From Gnetum montanum (Eukaryota; Streptophyta; Gnetopsida; Gnetales; Gnetaceae): DNA of 46,135 nucleotides. The notes beneath the pieces were generated by a model. The model was not told where the DNA came from and ran no database searches. It worked only from the letters and a program-made list of their open reading frames with translations. The stretch's first letter is position 1; the number at the start of each line of letters is the position of its first letter. The stretch spans positions 205,551-251,685 of the forward strand of contig MNCI01009513.1 in NCBI GenBank assembly GCA_015680685.1. Reading direction: 5' to 3'. A program made the position numbers and the translations under genes. Shown one piece after another: positions 22,831-33,779 of this stretch.

Positions 22831-24154
22831 CACGTCCCCAGTATGCATCTACACCAAGTACACGTCAAGTGAGCGTGCATAATGTTGACGTACGGTGGGA
22901 CGTTGTAGTTCCAGAATGTGGTTCATGATGTAATGAGAACATGATCTAGGATGTATGCAACGTCGTTGCTCCTGGAATTTTGCTGATCCCCTAAAGATGT
23001 CGTATGACCTCTCACTAACCCCCCGGACCTACCATCGCCATGGCCCATCGCACTGATGGTAGTTCCTTGGTCAGTGCCTGCTGCTGGAGTTCCTATAGTA
23101 TTGTGGCCCAGCCACAATATTGTTATCCTCTAGCTCCCTACCAGCATCTGGGCTCAAGCGATGTTTAGCTATGTGGTAGTTGATCCCATAGCTGAACTGA
23201 GAATGTATGCCTTAGGTAGGGATTCTAGAGCATCTACACTCACAGGAACTCCCCGCTCCTCCGATACCAGCTCCTCCATGCTAATGTCGTCGAGGCTGCT
23301 GCTGGCCTTCCTACTTTGGACACCATGCACCAGAAAAGGTATCCAAGAGCTTCAACAATGTCTACCGTAAGCAAGACCTTTGCCCTCTCTTTGCATCATG
23401 GTTGTTTCTTCTGGTTTGCTCTCTGTCATTTTTACAGGGTATGGTCGAATGTGCATCTCGCCACGACAACAAATGCCACAGCGTTGCGAAGTGGTTTTCT
23501 TGACTAGCTTGGCTACTCCAGAGTGCACATCCTACCCTACCTTCTAAGATTTTTCCCTTTACCTTACTCCTTACATCCACAATTCCCACTCACTCCCCTC
23601 TTTTACAAGCTTTTTCCCAACACCTGTTAAGCCCTCCTATTTGCTCAAATGCAAAGTCCATGATGTGCATAACATATCTTGCCGCATGGGAAGGATCTGT
23701 AGGTAGGTTAAAGCCCCACACAAATGTAACACAACTCATCTGGGGAAAGAAACATTTATCCTATAGCAAGATTTTTGCAAATGTAAAAGGTAAAACAACA
23801 AAAGGAAAAAGCGTAAAAGAGCGTGCCTAAAAAAAATGGCACGTAAGCCATTTCGCAATCACCCTCTCCAAGCGTTTCAACGAAAGGTCGAAGGTCAGCA
23901 AAAGTAAAGATGAAAATGCAAAAAACTCCCTCATGAGCACTCCGACGAGGGACTCTGCTAAGCCTCATCTTTATCCTTTTCCTGAACCTCCTTCCTCCCT
24001 AGTTAGCCTTTTCCCCTGCAAAAAACAATGCAACACTCTCAAGCATAGCTAAGCGACGTTTTGACGATCACTGAACACCAATGTTAGCATTTTGTCTTCC
24101 GTTGTATTTCGTATTCTTTGTCAACGTCTCTTGGGTCCATCCTCGAGACATCGA
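22831..24154 (+). other. 3' untranslated region of element C
   Basis: No conserved coding region. An 11-bp-stem hairpin with a CCA loop lies at 23097-23121, with one mismatch. Small frames on both strands look accidental. Confidence 0.5.
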
Positions 24155-24168
24155 TAAAGAGGGGCCAA
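24155..24168 (+). other. Polypurine tract of element C
   Basis: AAAGAGGGGCCAA directly precedes the TG of the 3' LTR, the site of plus-strand priming. Confidence 0.75.
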
Positions 24169-24399
24169 TGAAACAACCCAAATTTTTAGGGCATCCTTAC
24201 TTCACCAAGCCATCATAATTCAGGCAACATCATAGTAGTTCATTAGGAGATAGATGTTTTGGGCCTTAGGCTGTGCAGTTTGGCAAATTTTCTAGCTAGG
24301 TAATTTGTCCAGCTGACAACCTACACATAAGCAATGCGAAGAGTTGTCGATGATGCTCAAAATGTGCATAAAATTTGGCAAGTTTTCTAAGTCAAGGAG

Positions 24400-25046
24400 T
24401 TTGCTATGCTATGCTACACTATATAGCGTAGCAGGCTTTGGAAGACAGTTGTTCAAATAGTCAACTGCAAATTGTTGCAAGATAGGGTGCTATGCTATGC
24501 TACGCTACGCAGTGTAGCATAGTGTAGCGAGAGCAAGATAGGAAGGCCTAGCCTACTTAGTGATTTCAAATGCACTTAGTCAGCGTCTCTAGCCTTCAAA
24601 AATAATTGCTTCACTCGGCTTTCAGTTCTTTAGCAATGGCTCCTTCACCAGAAAACAAAAAACTTAGCAAAAAGTAGGCCATGTTGGTTGCTACGCTACG
24701 TAGCGTAGCACAGCGTAGCAACTCTACAGGAGTAACGAAAGACATCTCAAAGGGTGGGATCAGCAAGTTTGCAAGTTTCGCAGTGCAAAAAAGCAAAGTT
24801 TGCAGATTGGACGACATTTTTGCAACTAAGGCCAACTGCTACACTATGCTACACTACATAGCATAGCATAACGTAGCAAATATGCAATAAATAGTTAGTG
24901 CACTTCAAAAGTCTCCAGCATGTGCAGTAGGACGCAATGCAAGTTTTTTCCTTGAACCAGTGGCTATGCTATACTATGCTGCATAATGTAGCACAGCATA
25001 ACAAGATGCTACGCTACGCTACAAAGCATAGCACAACGTAGTAAGC
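24400..25046. repeat. Palindromes of the C 3' LTR
   Basis: 24400-24436, 24488-24529, 24687-24722, 24837-24879, 24962-25002 and 25006-25046. Several are better paired than their 5' LTR partners, for example GCTACGCTACGTAGCGTAGC within the third. In others both arms differ between the LTRs. Confidence 0.75.
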
Positions 25047-25272
25047 AATTATGCTACATCAATACACTTCACCCGTTTGCACTATTGGCACACATCTCCA
25101 GGTTCTGACAGTGCAATTACAGCATGGTAGGCTTGCAATTATGGCATGGTAGGCTTGTAATTACAACAATCATGCATGTCCAACAGTCATGCATGCCCAT
25201 GTAGCACAGACAAGTCAACGCGGGCCTAGGACACGCTGTGTCCAAACTGCACCTTTCACGTGCCCTGGGCCC

Positions 25273-25280
25273 TATAAATA
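25273..25280 (+). promoter_or_regulatory. TATA box of the C 3' LTR
   Basis: CCCTATAAATACC, colinear with 14842-14849. Confidence 0.6.
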
Positions 25281-25899
25281 CCTCAATGAGTGATGCTCAA
25301 AAGGTTGGTCCATCGACTGTTAAGGGAATTAGGCAACAAACAAGCAAAAAGTTAGCATTGTATTCCTGAGCATTATAAACATCTTGTTTAACATTGTAAA
25401 TAGTGGGCATTCTTGTTTGGCATTCTGTTATGCTCTTCCTACTATCCTCATAGCATTTTTGCATTGTTGACTATCGAGTCCACATTCAAGCGTACAGTTA
25501 TCTTGCTCTGGACGTCTTGGTTACCTTTGGGATCTCTGTGCCTCCCAGCATTGCGCAACCAATTGTATCCACCTTGACAGAGTGAAGTCATAATCTTCAA
25601 GTGGTGCATTTCCCTAACTGCATTTTACTTTATTTTCTTGCTTATCATTGCATTTTACATTCTTTCTTGTCCCTCTTGCATTTAAAGTTATCATTTTATG
25701 CTAGAAGTCTCGTTTTCAAATTAGCCATTTACAAAAGGTTATATTAACACCGACTAAGTCCCTGTTTGATCAACCAGACCATTCAGGGCACCCCATTTCC
25801 ATTTTATCTAGCATAGCCCTCACACGAATCCAAAGTTAAGACTATCATGACCAACGACCTCTTGGTGTTTTCCAGCTGCCGATGTTTTCAATCACAACA

Positions 25900-25904
25900 G
25901 CAAT
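25900..25904. repeat. Target-site duplication of element C, right copy (GCAAT)
   Basis: Identical to 13731-13735. Confidence 0.9.
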
Positions 25905-27480
25905 GTAACTACTTTCATAGATATTCATTATTATAACTTGAAGTACGTTGTTCTTGCAAATGATGTTAACTTGGTTGCATAAGAGGTAATGCCTCCACTT
26001 CTTTAGTGAGAAGACTAGGGCAAGACAATACTCCTCCATGTCATTGCATCTTGTTTCATGGGCTATTAATGCATGGCTTAGGTAGTAGACTGAGACCTCT
26101 ATGCCATCATCTCACTTTTGGCAAAGCAAAGAAGTTATGGATGTGTTAGAAGTGGCAAGGTAAATGTAAAAAGAGTTATCTCCTTGCGGAGGATGAACCA
26201 TAGGTAGTTATACTAACTCTTGCTTAATGTTGTTGAATGCTTATTGGCACTAAGCTATCCATTGGAAGTGGGCTCCTTTCTTGAGCAAATGTTGCATTTG
26301 CTATAGCTTGTCGATTAATTGGGAAAGAAACCTGTGTATGAATTGTATTCTACCTTGCAACCCTCGTAGCTCCTTAAGGTTAGCTGGAGGGGCTAAGTTG
26401 GTTATGCCCTTAACCTTGTCAGGATCTATACGTATACCTACTTTAGATACTACAAAGTTGAGCATCCTACTTGTTATGATGCCAAAAACACACTTCTTGG
26501 GGTTTAACCTAAGCTCATATTTTAGGTAGCATTTAAGCCATAAGTCTAAGTCATTTGTGTTGTTGTGGGCCACTTTGAACTTAACTAGAATATCATCTAT
26601 GTAGTCATAGAGCAAACTTAGCATGTAATTGCTAAAAATGTATGTCATTGCATGTTGGTATGTTTCTCCTGCATTCTTTAGTCCAAAAAGCATCATTGTG
26701 GAGCAAAACATACCCTAGGGGGTCATGAAGGTTGGACTAACTTGACGCTCAGAGTTGATCCTAATTTGGTTGTAGCGTGAGAACCCATCCATGAAGGATA
26801 AGAAGGCATGTCTAGCCATGGTATTGATTAGTTGATCAATATTGGGCAACAGAAAGTCATCTTTGATGATTGCCTTATTTAGGTCCTAAAAGTCTATAAA
26901 AATGCATGTACTTCTATTTTTCTTGGGTACAACCATGATGTTGAAGACCCAGATAGTCAATAACCCAGATGAAACTAGCCTTGTAAAGCTTGGTGATTTC
27001 ATCACAGTTTGCCAATGCCACCTCAAGTCTAACGTTGCATGCTTTCTACTTAACTAGTTTGATGTAGGGATCAAGGATGATGTTATGCTAGACTAGCCAG
27101 GGATCTAGGCCTAGCATGTCCTCGTATGACCATGCAAATGCTTCAATGTTATCATTGAGTACTTTAGAGATGTCTTAAGTGTGTTGGTTTTTTAGTGAGG
27201 AGCTTATTTTTAGCACTCTCACCTTGCCATTGTGCGTTGCCATAGGATCTCAACAAGGGGATCCTTTGTGATGTCCCCCATCTCTAGGTTGAGGGCCTTA
27301 AGTAGATGGTTGGGCTATTCTAGTGTTGCTTCTATGGATGCTATGTACTCATTGTAGGTTGTAGGCTTGAGGTCTAGGCATTGAGGGTCAATTCATTACT
27401 TAATGTTGCCATAAGGTCCCATGAGGACCAAAGGTGAGAAGGTCTACTCCTGCATAGCCATGTCGTGTTGCTACAAAATA
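25905..27480 (-). pseudogene. Element D: reverse transcriptase and start of RNase H
   Basis: Minus-strand Tat-type RT with most landmarks in order: NIEAFAWSYEDMLGLDP, VPKKNRS, FLSFMDGFSRYNQIRI, FGLKNAGETYQHAM, the catalytic DYIDDILVKF, LRLNPKKCVFG, ELRGLQGRI. RNase H follows (LVFSLKKWRHYLL) and stops at 25905, where element C is inserted; it resumes at 13735. Stops are scattered and several are TAG. The upstream part (27465) meets segment E, not protease. This is the domain missing from C. Confidence 0.85.
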
Positions 27481-29241
27481 AACTAGAAAAATATTAAGTG
27501 TCACCTATTTTGACAAAGTTAATATGCATGAATGAGAAAAAGCAATCCAATGAAATTTTTTTAAGCCTACATGCAAGTTGCTATGGAAGGTAAACATGTT
27601 TGTGCTAGTTTTAGGCCTTGTTAGGTTGTGGATGTGTCAAACATGCCATTTTGGAGAGGGTTGGTCATGCTCAAGAGTGGAATTAACTTGCACATTTTTA
27701 GGGTAGTGAAAAATCATGAGATTGGGCTCAAGATGTTTCACTATGCTCTCACCCAACTATGCTCTCCATGCTCGGTAGTAGAGAGCTTGGTGGCAACTGT
27801 AGTCCTAGGTTGGTGGATCATTAATGACCCTAGAAGAGTATATAAATGTAGTTTTACCATGAAAAATTTGTTATTTTTTCCTTCACCATAACGTGGAGAG
27901 CATAGTCTTGTTGTTGCCTTCTATCATTGCTGCCAGTTGAGAGTGTAGTTACAGGGAAAGATGATGCATTGCAGTACATGCCTTCACCTAGGGTTAACAA
28001 ACATCACTAAGGGGGAGAGGGCACTAAGCCACCTACTATAGGTGCATGTTAAGGAGAGGAGGTCATCTACATTGGCCAAGTATGTTGACTACACTCTCCC
28101 TTTGCTTTTATTTTGTTTCTTATTTTTTTTTTTTTTTTGCAAGGGTTTAGGGAGCATAGTCTCACAGCACTGCCTACGTGCCTCATCGTGGTGGTGGTTG
28201 TCACAGCTGTGTGCAATTTGTAGCACAGTGTGATGTTAAGGAGGGTTTTTTGTCTCTGTTGGGGTTATCCCCATTGACTATGCTTTAGAGCATAGCTACA
28301 GGGGGGACGGGGCTTTGCCACTATTGTCATTGGGATTTTGGACATTGATTGGGCTATGGCTTCGATATGAGGGGTAGGAGAGGAGATAGGGTTTTTCTTT
28401 ATTTTAGGTCCATGTAGGATTTGGGGTCTCACATACTATGCTCTGTGGCATAATCATAGGGGGCTATCACTAACACCAACATTAGGGTTTGATGGCAGCG
28501 GTAGACGTTGGGGTTAGCACGACGGGGGCCAAGGTGCAAATCTGTCTCTACACCTGTAGCCCTATGAGTTATGCTTTAGGTCTTATGCATAGGGTTGTTA
28601 GCATGATTTGGGGTTTCATGGGCTATGGGTGCCACCATGGGAACTTTTTCATGTGCCACTTCTACCTTCTTGATGGCTACCCCTTGCCACATGTGAGGGT
28701 TTCAAACCCATGGGACTATGCTCTAAGGGTTTTGAGCATTTGCCTAGTGTTTTCTACCCATGCTAGAGGTTGCTAGGATTGCACCTTGGCTAGCAATAGC
28801 AAAAGAGGGGAGAGAGCCATGGCAAGACCTGGTAATGTTAGTAGGCATAACATTGTGTGGAAATTACACTCTCCATGGACGTAGTAGGGTGTGATAGAAC
28901 ATGTTGTCAACTGGGACTACACTCTTCATCCTTTGAGAACGTAATTATTGAGTTGATGCCAAGTGCTCATAAAAATGTTTATCACTTTGGAACTATGCTC
29001 TCCACACTCTACAGCATAGTTAGGGTAGTCTAGAGTTAGCCAGAATTTTATTAGTCATGTGCAATGCTAAACTTGCAAAATGTGTTGTACCCCAATGAGT
29101 GTCAAGTACATCAAACGAGTTAATCAACATCCTACACCCATGAGGCCCTAGGGTGTATTGTCAAAATTACGTATTTTGCTAATTTATGTTAGTAGTTTAT
29201 TGTATGTATGTTAAAATTTGCATCTATGCATGTATGCTAAT
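27481..29241 (+). repeat. LTR-like, palindrome-rich part of segment E
   Basis: No coding similarity. ACTATGCTCT and its complement AGAGCATAGT recur at about 27740, 27757, 27898, 28151, 28278, 28433, 28711 and 28991, some as direct palindromes such as ACTATGCTTTAGAGCATAGC at 28278. A TATATAAATG box is at 27838. This resembles the U3 layout of the other LTRs, but I could not find LTR ends, a primer site or a second copy, so the LTR call is tentative. A poly-T run is at 28120-28138. Confidence 0.35.
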
Positions 29242-29710
29242 GCTTGGGTGTTGTTGAAGTCCATTCTGATCATGGTTGAGCTCATGGGCATCTTGTGTTG
29301 CATGAGAGCACCCATCCCCAATATGCCTACATCAAATATGTGAGTGGATCATTAGGCAATGTGGTTTCAGCTAAGAGATCAGGAGTTCTTAGAGTACATA
29401 TTGCAGTAGTTCAATGTGATCATGTGGTCATACTTGGCGATTAAGGCTGCTATTATTATCATTGAGATGCTGCTACTCAGGGCTAACCAGAATATTCTGA
29501 AGTTCATCTCGAATGAGTTTGTTGCCAACATTGATGGGGTAGGAGGCTTAAGCAAGGGCCGTAGGGATGTTCATCAACTATCCAGAGTATGGTGCATTAG
29601 AGGGCTTGCTTGTTACAACAAGAGCAACACCCTTTTTTTCACGTAGCGATTACATACTCTATTCCAAAACCCACCTAGAATCATCTACTGCATTGAAGGA
29701 TAAGTGCTTC
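29242..29710 (+). pseudogene. FCP1/NIF-type phosphatase domain fragment, likely captured from a host gene
   Basis: One plus-strand frame with point stops but no frameshift. In order: ILIMVELMGILCC (the family has a hydrophobic strand then DLNG or DxDx), WFQLRDQEFLEYILQ, FNVIMWSYLAIKAA (compare FEVxVWSS), HQLSRVW, then YNKSNTLFF and, 11 residues after NTL, NPPRI. Plant NLI-interacting-factor-like phosphatases show KxLxxVW, YNxSNTL and NPP with the same 11-residue spacing. The first catalytic Asp appears to be Glu and the DDS motif is lost, so this is inactive. The parent would be a HAD-fold protein phosphatase. It lies directly before the unknown gene relic. Confidence 0.55.
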
Positions 29711-29765
29711 TATGGATCTTGTTGTGTTTTATGCTACTTGCTTGTGTTAAATTGCTAATGGTTCT

Positions 29766-32690
29766 ATGGTTGACACTAGGTCCAAAGTTGATGAAGATGG
29801 TTTGCATGATGATTCACACACTCTAGCCTTAACTCACACTGCCTTAGAGGTATTCTCATCTAACACAAATTTTTGGGTAGCCATGATTGAGTAGCTGGGG
29901 TGCAATCTAGAGACCTACATCTCCCATCACCCAAAGGCATATGAGCGATGTAGGACTTGCGACTAGTTAGATGAGGAGTGGGCTACTAGTGAGATTAATA
30001 CTAAGGAGGTGTCTGCAATACCATCCCTATCTCTCATTTCATTCATGCCACATGTGTATCTATGTTCTTTCGCTTATGTGCTTGTATATATGTCCTTTAG
30101 TTTGCCTTACTTGCATGATGATAACATTATTTTGCTTTGTGTTGGAGCAACAATTACCTTATCTGAGGTGACGGTGGTCACCACGGGTCATACAGAGGCC
30201 ACCCTCATCATGAAATACAAGGATGTAGAGGATGTGCAACATTAGCTATGCAATAAAGTGCCTACTGCATTGATGGATCAACTCATGCATGTTGGGCAAG
30301 TAGACTTATTATTGGCCCTTAGCCTAAGTGTCCTAGTGGCCAAAATGGTCACCATCATTGACTCCTTTAGCAGTGATGTTAAGTAGTTTGTCACCTAGGT
30401 GTGTAGCATGACAGTAGTGCTAGACATTAGTGAGGCCTTCTTCACTGATCTCTTTGGCATCCCTGCTAACAACCCAATGATTGTCGATAAGGCTAGTAGG
30501 AAGGTGGACTATAGAGAGATCAAGGACTAGTTAAAGGCCACTCAATTTCAAAAAGGCATATTAATCAAAGATGTGTAGGTGCTTGAGCTGCAGAAGCTTT
30601 ACCCTCTATTCTACGCTCGTGCCTTTTCAAAGTTGCTTTCTCAAGGTAAGATCCTAGGGATGGAATAGGCATGGGTGATGAAAGAGGTGTTGCTAGAGGG
30701 TATGGGGTTTAACTAGGCCAAATACATAGCCATCGGTTTACATGAAAAGGTTTCCAGGCTTTGGTTCAACCCCCAAGCAAGGTTCCATATGCACTTCACA
30801 TTTTTCACAGGATACCTGTGAAGGTTTGTAGAGGTTTTGGTCATGCAGGATAATGGGAGATGGATGGTGTAGGACCATGAGCAGCTATCTAGGCCATGGG
30901 TCAAATGCATGTTCTCGACCACACATGTGTAGGATCCCTCACAGGAGATTGATGAGTCATTATCAATAATGACCAAGGTTCTTATGAGGCACTCACATTA
31001 TTCATGAGATAGTGTGGATGAGGGTCCTCTAGTTGGCACCAGGGAAATGAGCAAGATGAATTGATACATCATGGAGATAGTGGGGTCATTTAAGGCTAAG
31101 ATCAAGAGGCTACATCCTTAAGAGGAAGCTTCCCCTATGGTCACGAAACCAAGTAGCAAAAAGATCTGCATGAAACTATAAGGTTTGCATGAGGATGTTG
31201 CAGGTTAGTATGTGTAGATGCTAGATGCCTTAGTTGCATTTGTGTATATATTTTTTATGTTTTTTTTGTGCTATAATGTTAATTAGTTAGTGATGTTATG
31301 CTTTACGCATATATTTGTTAGTTGCAAAAAAAGAAGGGAGGGCTGCAAGAGCAGTAGCTAAAGTGGCAACAAATGAAGCACTCCCTTAGGCTAAGTAGGA
31401 TGTGCCTCATAGAGATGAGCTTCAGTAGGCAATGAAGATCCTCTGGTAATTGGAAGAAGAGGGGTTGCTTCACCCTAATGGGGGTGACTTTGATACTTTG
31501 TTTGATGCTATGTAGCTAGGTGAGCCCCTTATACTCACAAATGAGGGCTTACTAGGTAATCTACTTTTTTTGTCATTTGTCTGCCCTTGTTTACTTTGGT
31601 ACCTTGAGCTATATTAGGCCATGTGCTAATTTCATTGTTGTATTATAGCATAAAATGTTCCAACTAGCAGTCCTACATCAACCTACCACATGGAGCCATG
31701 GGTAGAGATGCTAGATAAATTTACTTTTATTGAAGGCGTTGTTGAGGACATGGTGGACTGCTTGCAAAAAATAGACCTAGAACTAGGCATGTGTGTAGTG
31801 TTATCCTACTTTGTGCTCAAATTCTTAGTTTTCGATTGAGATTGACTAGTTGTCATATGCCTACAGGTCCTAAGCTAAAATGGGATTTGAGCAAGGTGGA
31901 AAAGGTGGATCTTTACCCGACCTTCCTCATGAGGTTGATCAAGTGCCTCGTCATATGTATGAGACATCTAATAAGTACACACTTTCTTGTGCCAAGTTGT
32001 TATGGGTTTGCAGGTGCTTGAATGAGCACCTATGGAAATGCATGCATAAACTGCAAGAGAAGGTGGCTAGTTAGGAAGAGAAGATCAAGGATATTCAATC
32101 TAGGTATGACTTCATAGTAGCTAGATCGTAGGGAGACGGCACCTAGTGCACCTCTAAGATTGAGTATGCTAGGTATTGGATCACTCTCAAAGGTAAGAAT
32201 GAGGCCAGTGGGAGCTAGTAGAGTAGTAACTCTAGATGGACATGCTTGCTCAGAAAAACTAGGACTAGAAAAACTATAGCGCAAAGGTTTATAGGTGGGG
32301 ATAGACGTAGAAAAATCATAAGCATCAATACAAGTGGGAGCACAATGCATATCTACAATTGTACAAGGAAGAGTCTATTGAATGCCTCCACCTCGAGATG
32401 TTTCTTGAGGTGACTAACAAGAAGCAAGAATATAACATGTTTGTGTAGCATATGGTCATGAGTGACTATCCCATGAGGCAGATCGTCACCCCCTCTAGAG
32501 AGGCCTCTTTTTTCATATGTTCCATGGATCCACCCATATGGATTGCTATGGACAAAGGCAAGACCCTTGTAGGCATTGACTTTTCCAGGCAGACTAGACT
32601 AAACTTTTTGAAGCTGAAATCCTTCATCACTTAGAGGTTGGCCTTGGAAAGTTACCTCCAGAGCTCATCGATGCGAGACCCTCCTAGGCT
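29766..32690 (+). pseudogene. Unrecognised multi-exon gene relic with frame-preserving introns
   Basis: Starts MVDTRSKVDEDGLHDD. The first part (to 31203) keeps one frame over about 480 codons with about 16 point stops, 11 of them TAG; an intron may lie at about 30008-30150. Two GT-AG introns are well supported: 31204-31321 and 31556-31648. In both, removing the intron keeps the frame (phase 1) while the intron itself is T-rich and non-coding. A further intron probably ends at 31870 (CCTACAG). Blocks include LFGIPANNPM, YIAIGLHEKV and RFHMHFTFFTGYL; a Lys/Gln/Glu-rich coiled-coil region follows near 32040-32120. One frameshift near 32230. I do not recognise the family; it could be a host gene or a TE accessory gene. 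Confidence 0.5.
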
Positions 32691-33119
32691 AGTTTTTTCT
32701 GCATTAGTTTATATTTTTTTATGCTTTTTATATTTTTGAGTTAGCTTGCTACATCTAACATGTGCTTACTAATTACATATACTTGTTTTTTGTTGTGGTA
32801 GGTGCCAAGCAATGTTAAAGGCCCCAACAACCTGGTAAAGGAAGTGGAACCTTCACCTCCACCTAGTGCTACTAGCTGAGCATGATCAAATGTACCTTCC
32901 ATGGGGTTTTTTTCTATGTAATGCTACTCATACTATGTTATGGTTATGTATTGCTATTCATGCTATGTTTTTTTTGTATGACTATTTGCTAAGTGTAATG
33001 TGTAGATTTTATGGCTATATGATGATTTTATCACATTTTGCTATGATTATGCTTATAATGTAACCTATGCTAACATGCCTAAGTGATGAATTAATGTAAT
33101 CAAGATGTGTTATGCTAGC
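32691..33119. other. End of segment E; no clear gene
   Basis: 32700-32800 looks like a T-rich intron ending TGGTAG, followed by a short open piece to about 32875. The rest is A/T-rich. The border with the element D spacer lies somewhere near 33100. Confidence 0.35.
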
Positions 33120-33480
33120 CTAGAGTTATGAAATAATAGTAATACTGGGCCATTACAAGCCATAGTGATACTAGGCCATTGCAAGCCATAGTGAGTATTG
33201 TCAGTTTAAAGCCTTGATGGGTCTCATGCCAATTTAAGGCCATAGCAGGAGGGCCGATGCTAGTTTCTGGTCATTTCAGGCCATGTGTTGTCAGTTTAAG
33301 GCCATAGTAGGTCATTGCTACTAGGTTAAAGGTGATATGGATTGCCAGTTTTAGGCTGTAGCAGGCTATGGATTGCCCAGTTTAAGGCCATGGAAAGCCA
33401 AGGTGGTAGTTTAAGGCCATTCCAGGCAACCATGATAGTTTAAAGCCATTCTAGGCCACAGTGATTATTTAAGGTCATTT
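33120..33480 (-). repeat. Spacer array of element D
   Basis: In minus sense, diverged units of ATGGCCTTAAACT with spacing of about 30-40 bases, related to the array of element C at 19840-20055. Units no longer keep a reading frame. Confidence 0.7.
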
Positions 33481-33779
33481 TGGGCTGCATATTGCTATCT
33501 ATTTTTTTTTTGTGATTTTTCCTTTTATGATTTTTATGCATTTTTTATGTTTTTTAGGCATTAAAGTAATAACTACAAAAGTGTAAAAGTGTAAACTAAG
33601 CAAGAAAATGCATAAACAAAGTAAATGAATGCATAAACTAAGCAAACTAATGCGTAATCTGAGTAATCAAGCTAAATGCAGGTAACATGCTACAATACTA
33701 ATCTATTGCAAAACAAATGCAACATAAGGAGAAAGTAAAATACAGGGTGTGTAGATGTGAGTAGCAGGTAAGCACCTAG
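33481..33779 (-). other. Element D spacer between protease and array
   Basis: A/T-rich, no coding sequence. It corresponds to 19706-19840 of element C but is longer, with repeated TTAGTTTATGCAT-like words at 33590-33660. Confidence 0.5.

Larger units (their letters stand above)
13736..25899 (+). mobile_element. Element C: complete, RT-less Tat/Ogre-like LTR retrotransposon
   Basis: 12,164 bp with LTRs of 1733 and 1731 bp, 5-bp TSD, primer site, gag, protease, spacer with a tandem array, RNase H, second RNase H, integrase, a second tandem array, 3' UTR and polypurine tract. The reverse transcriptase between protease and RNase H is absent. Two adjacent RNase H domains mark the Tat lineage. The first 140 bases of the two LTRs differ at roughly 16 positions by eye, nearly all transitions, so the insertion is old. 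It sits inside the RNase H of element D. Confidence 0.9.
24169..25899 (+). repeat. 3' LTR of element C
   Basis: TGAAACAACCC to CACAACA, colinear with the 5' LTR. It retains the palindromes (24400-25046) and TATA box. It is followed by GCAAT. Confidence 0.9.

Noticed and set aside
28042-28233. Small membrane protein with a Phe/Leu run
   Set aside because: The frame is carried by a poly-T run in an LTR-like region.
29766-31203. Recoded TAG or a variant genetic code
   Set aside because: Stops occur among other decay, TGA and TAA also appear, and plant nuclear code is standard. Deamination explains them more simply.
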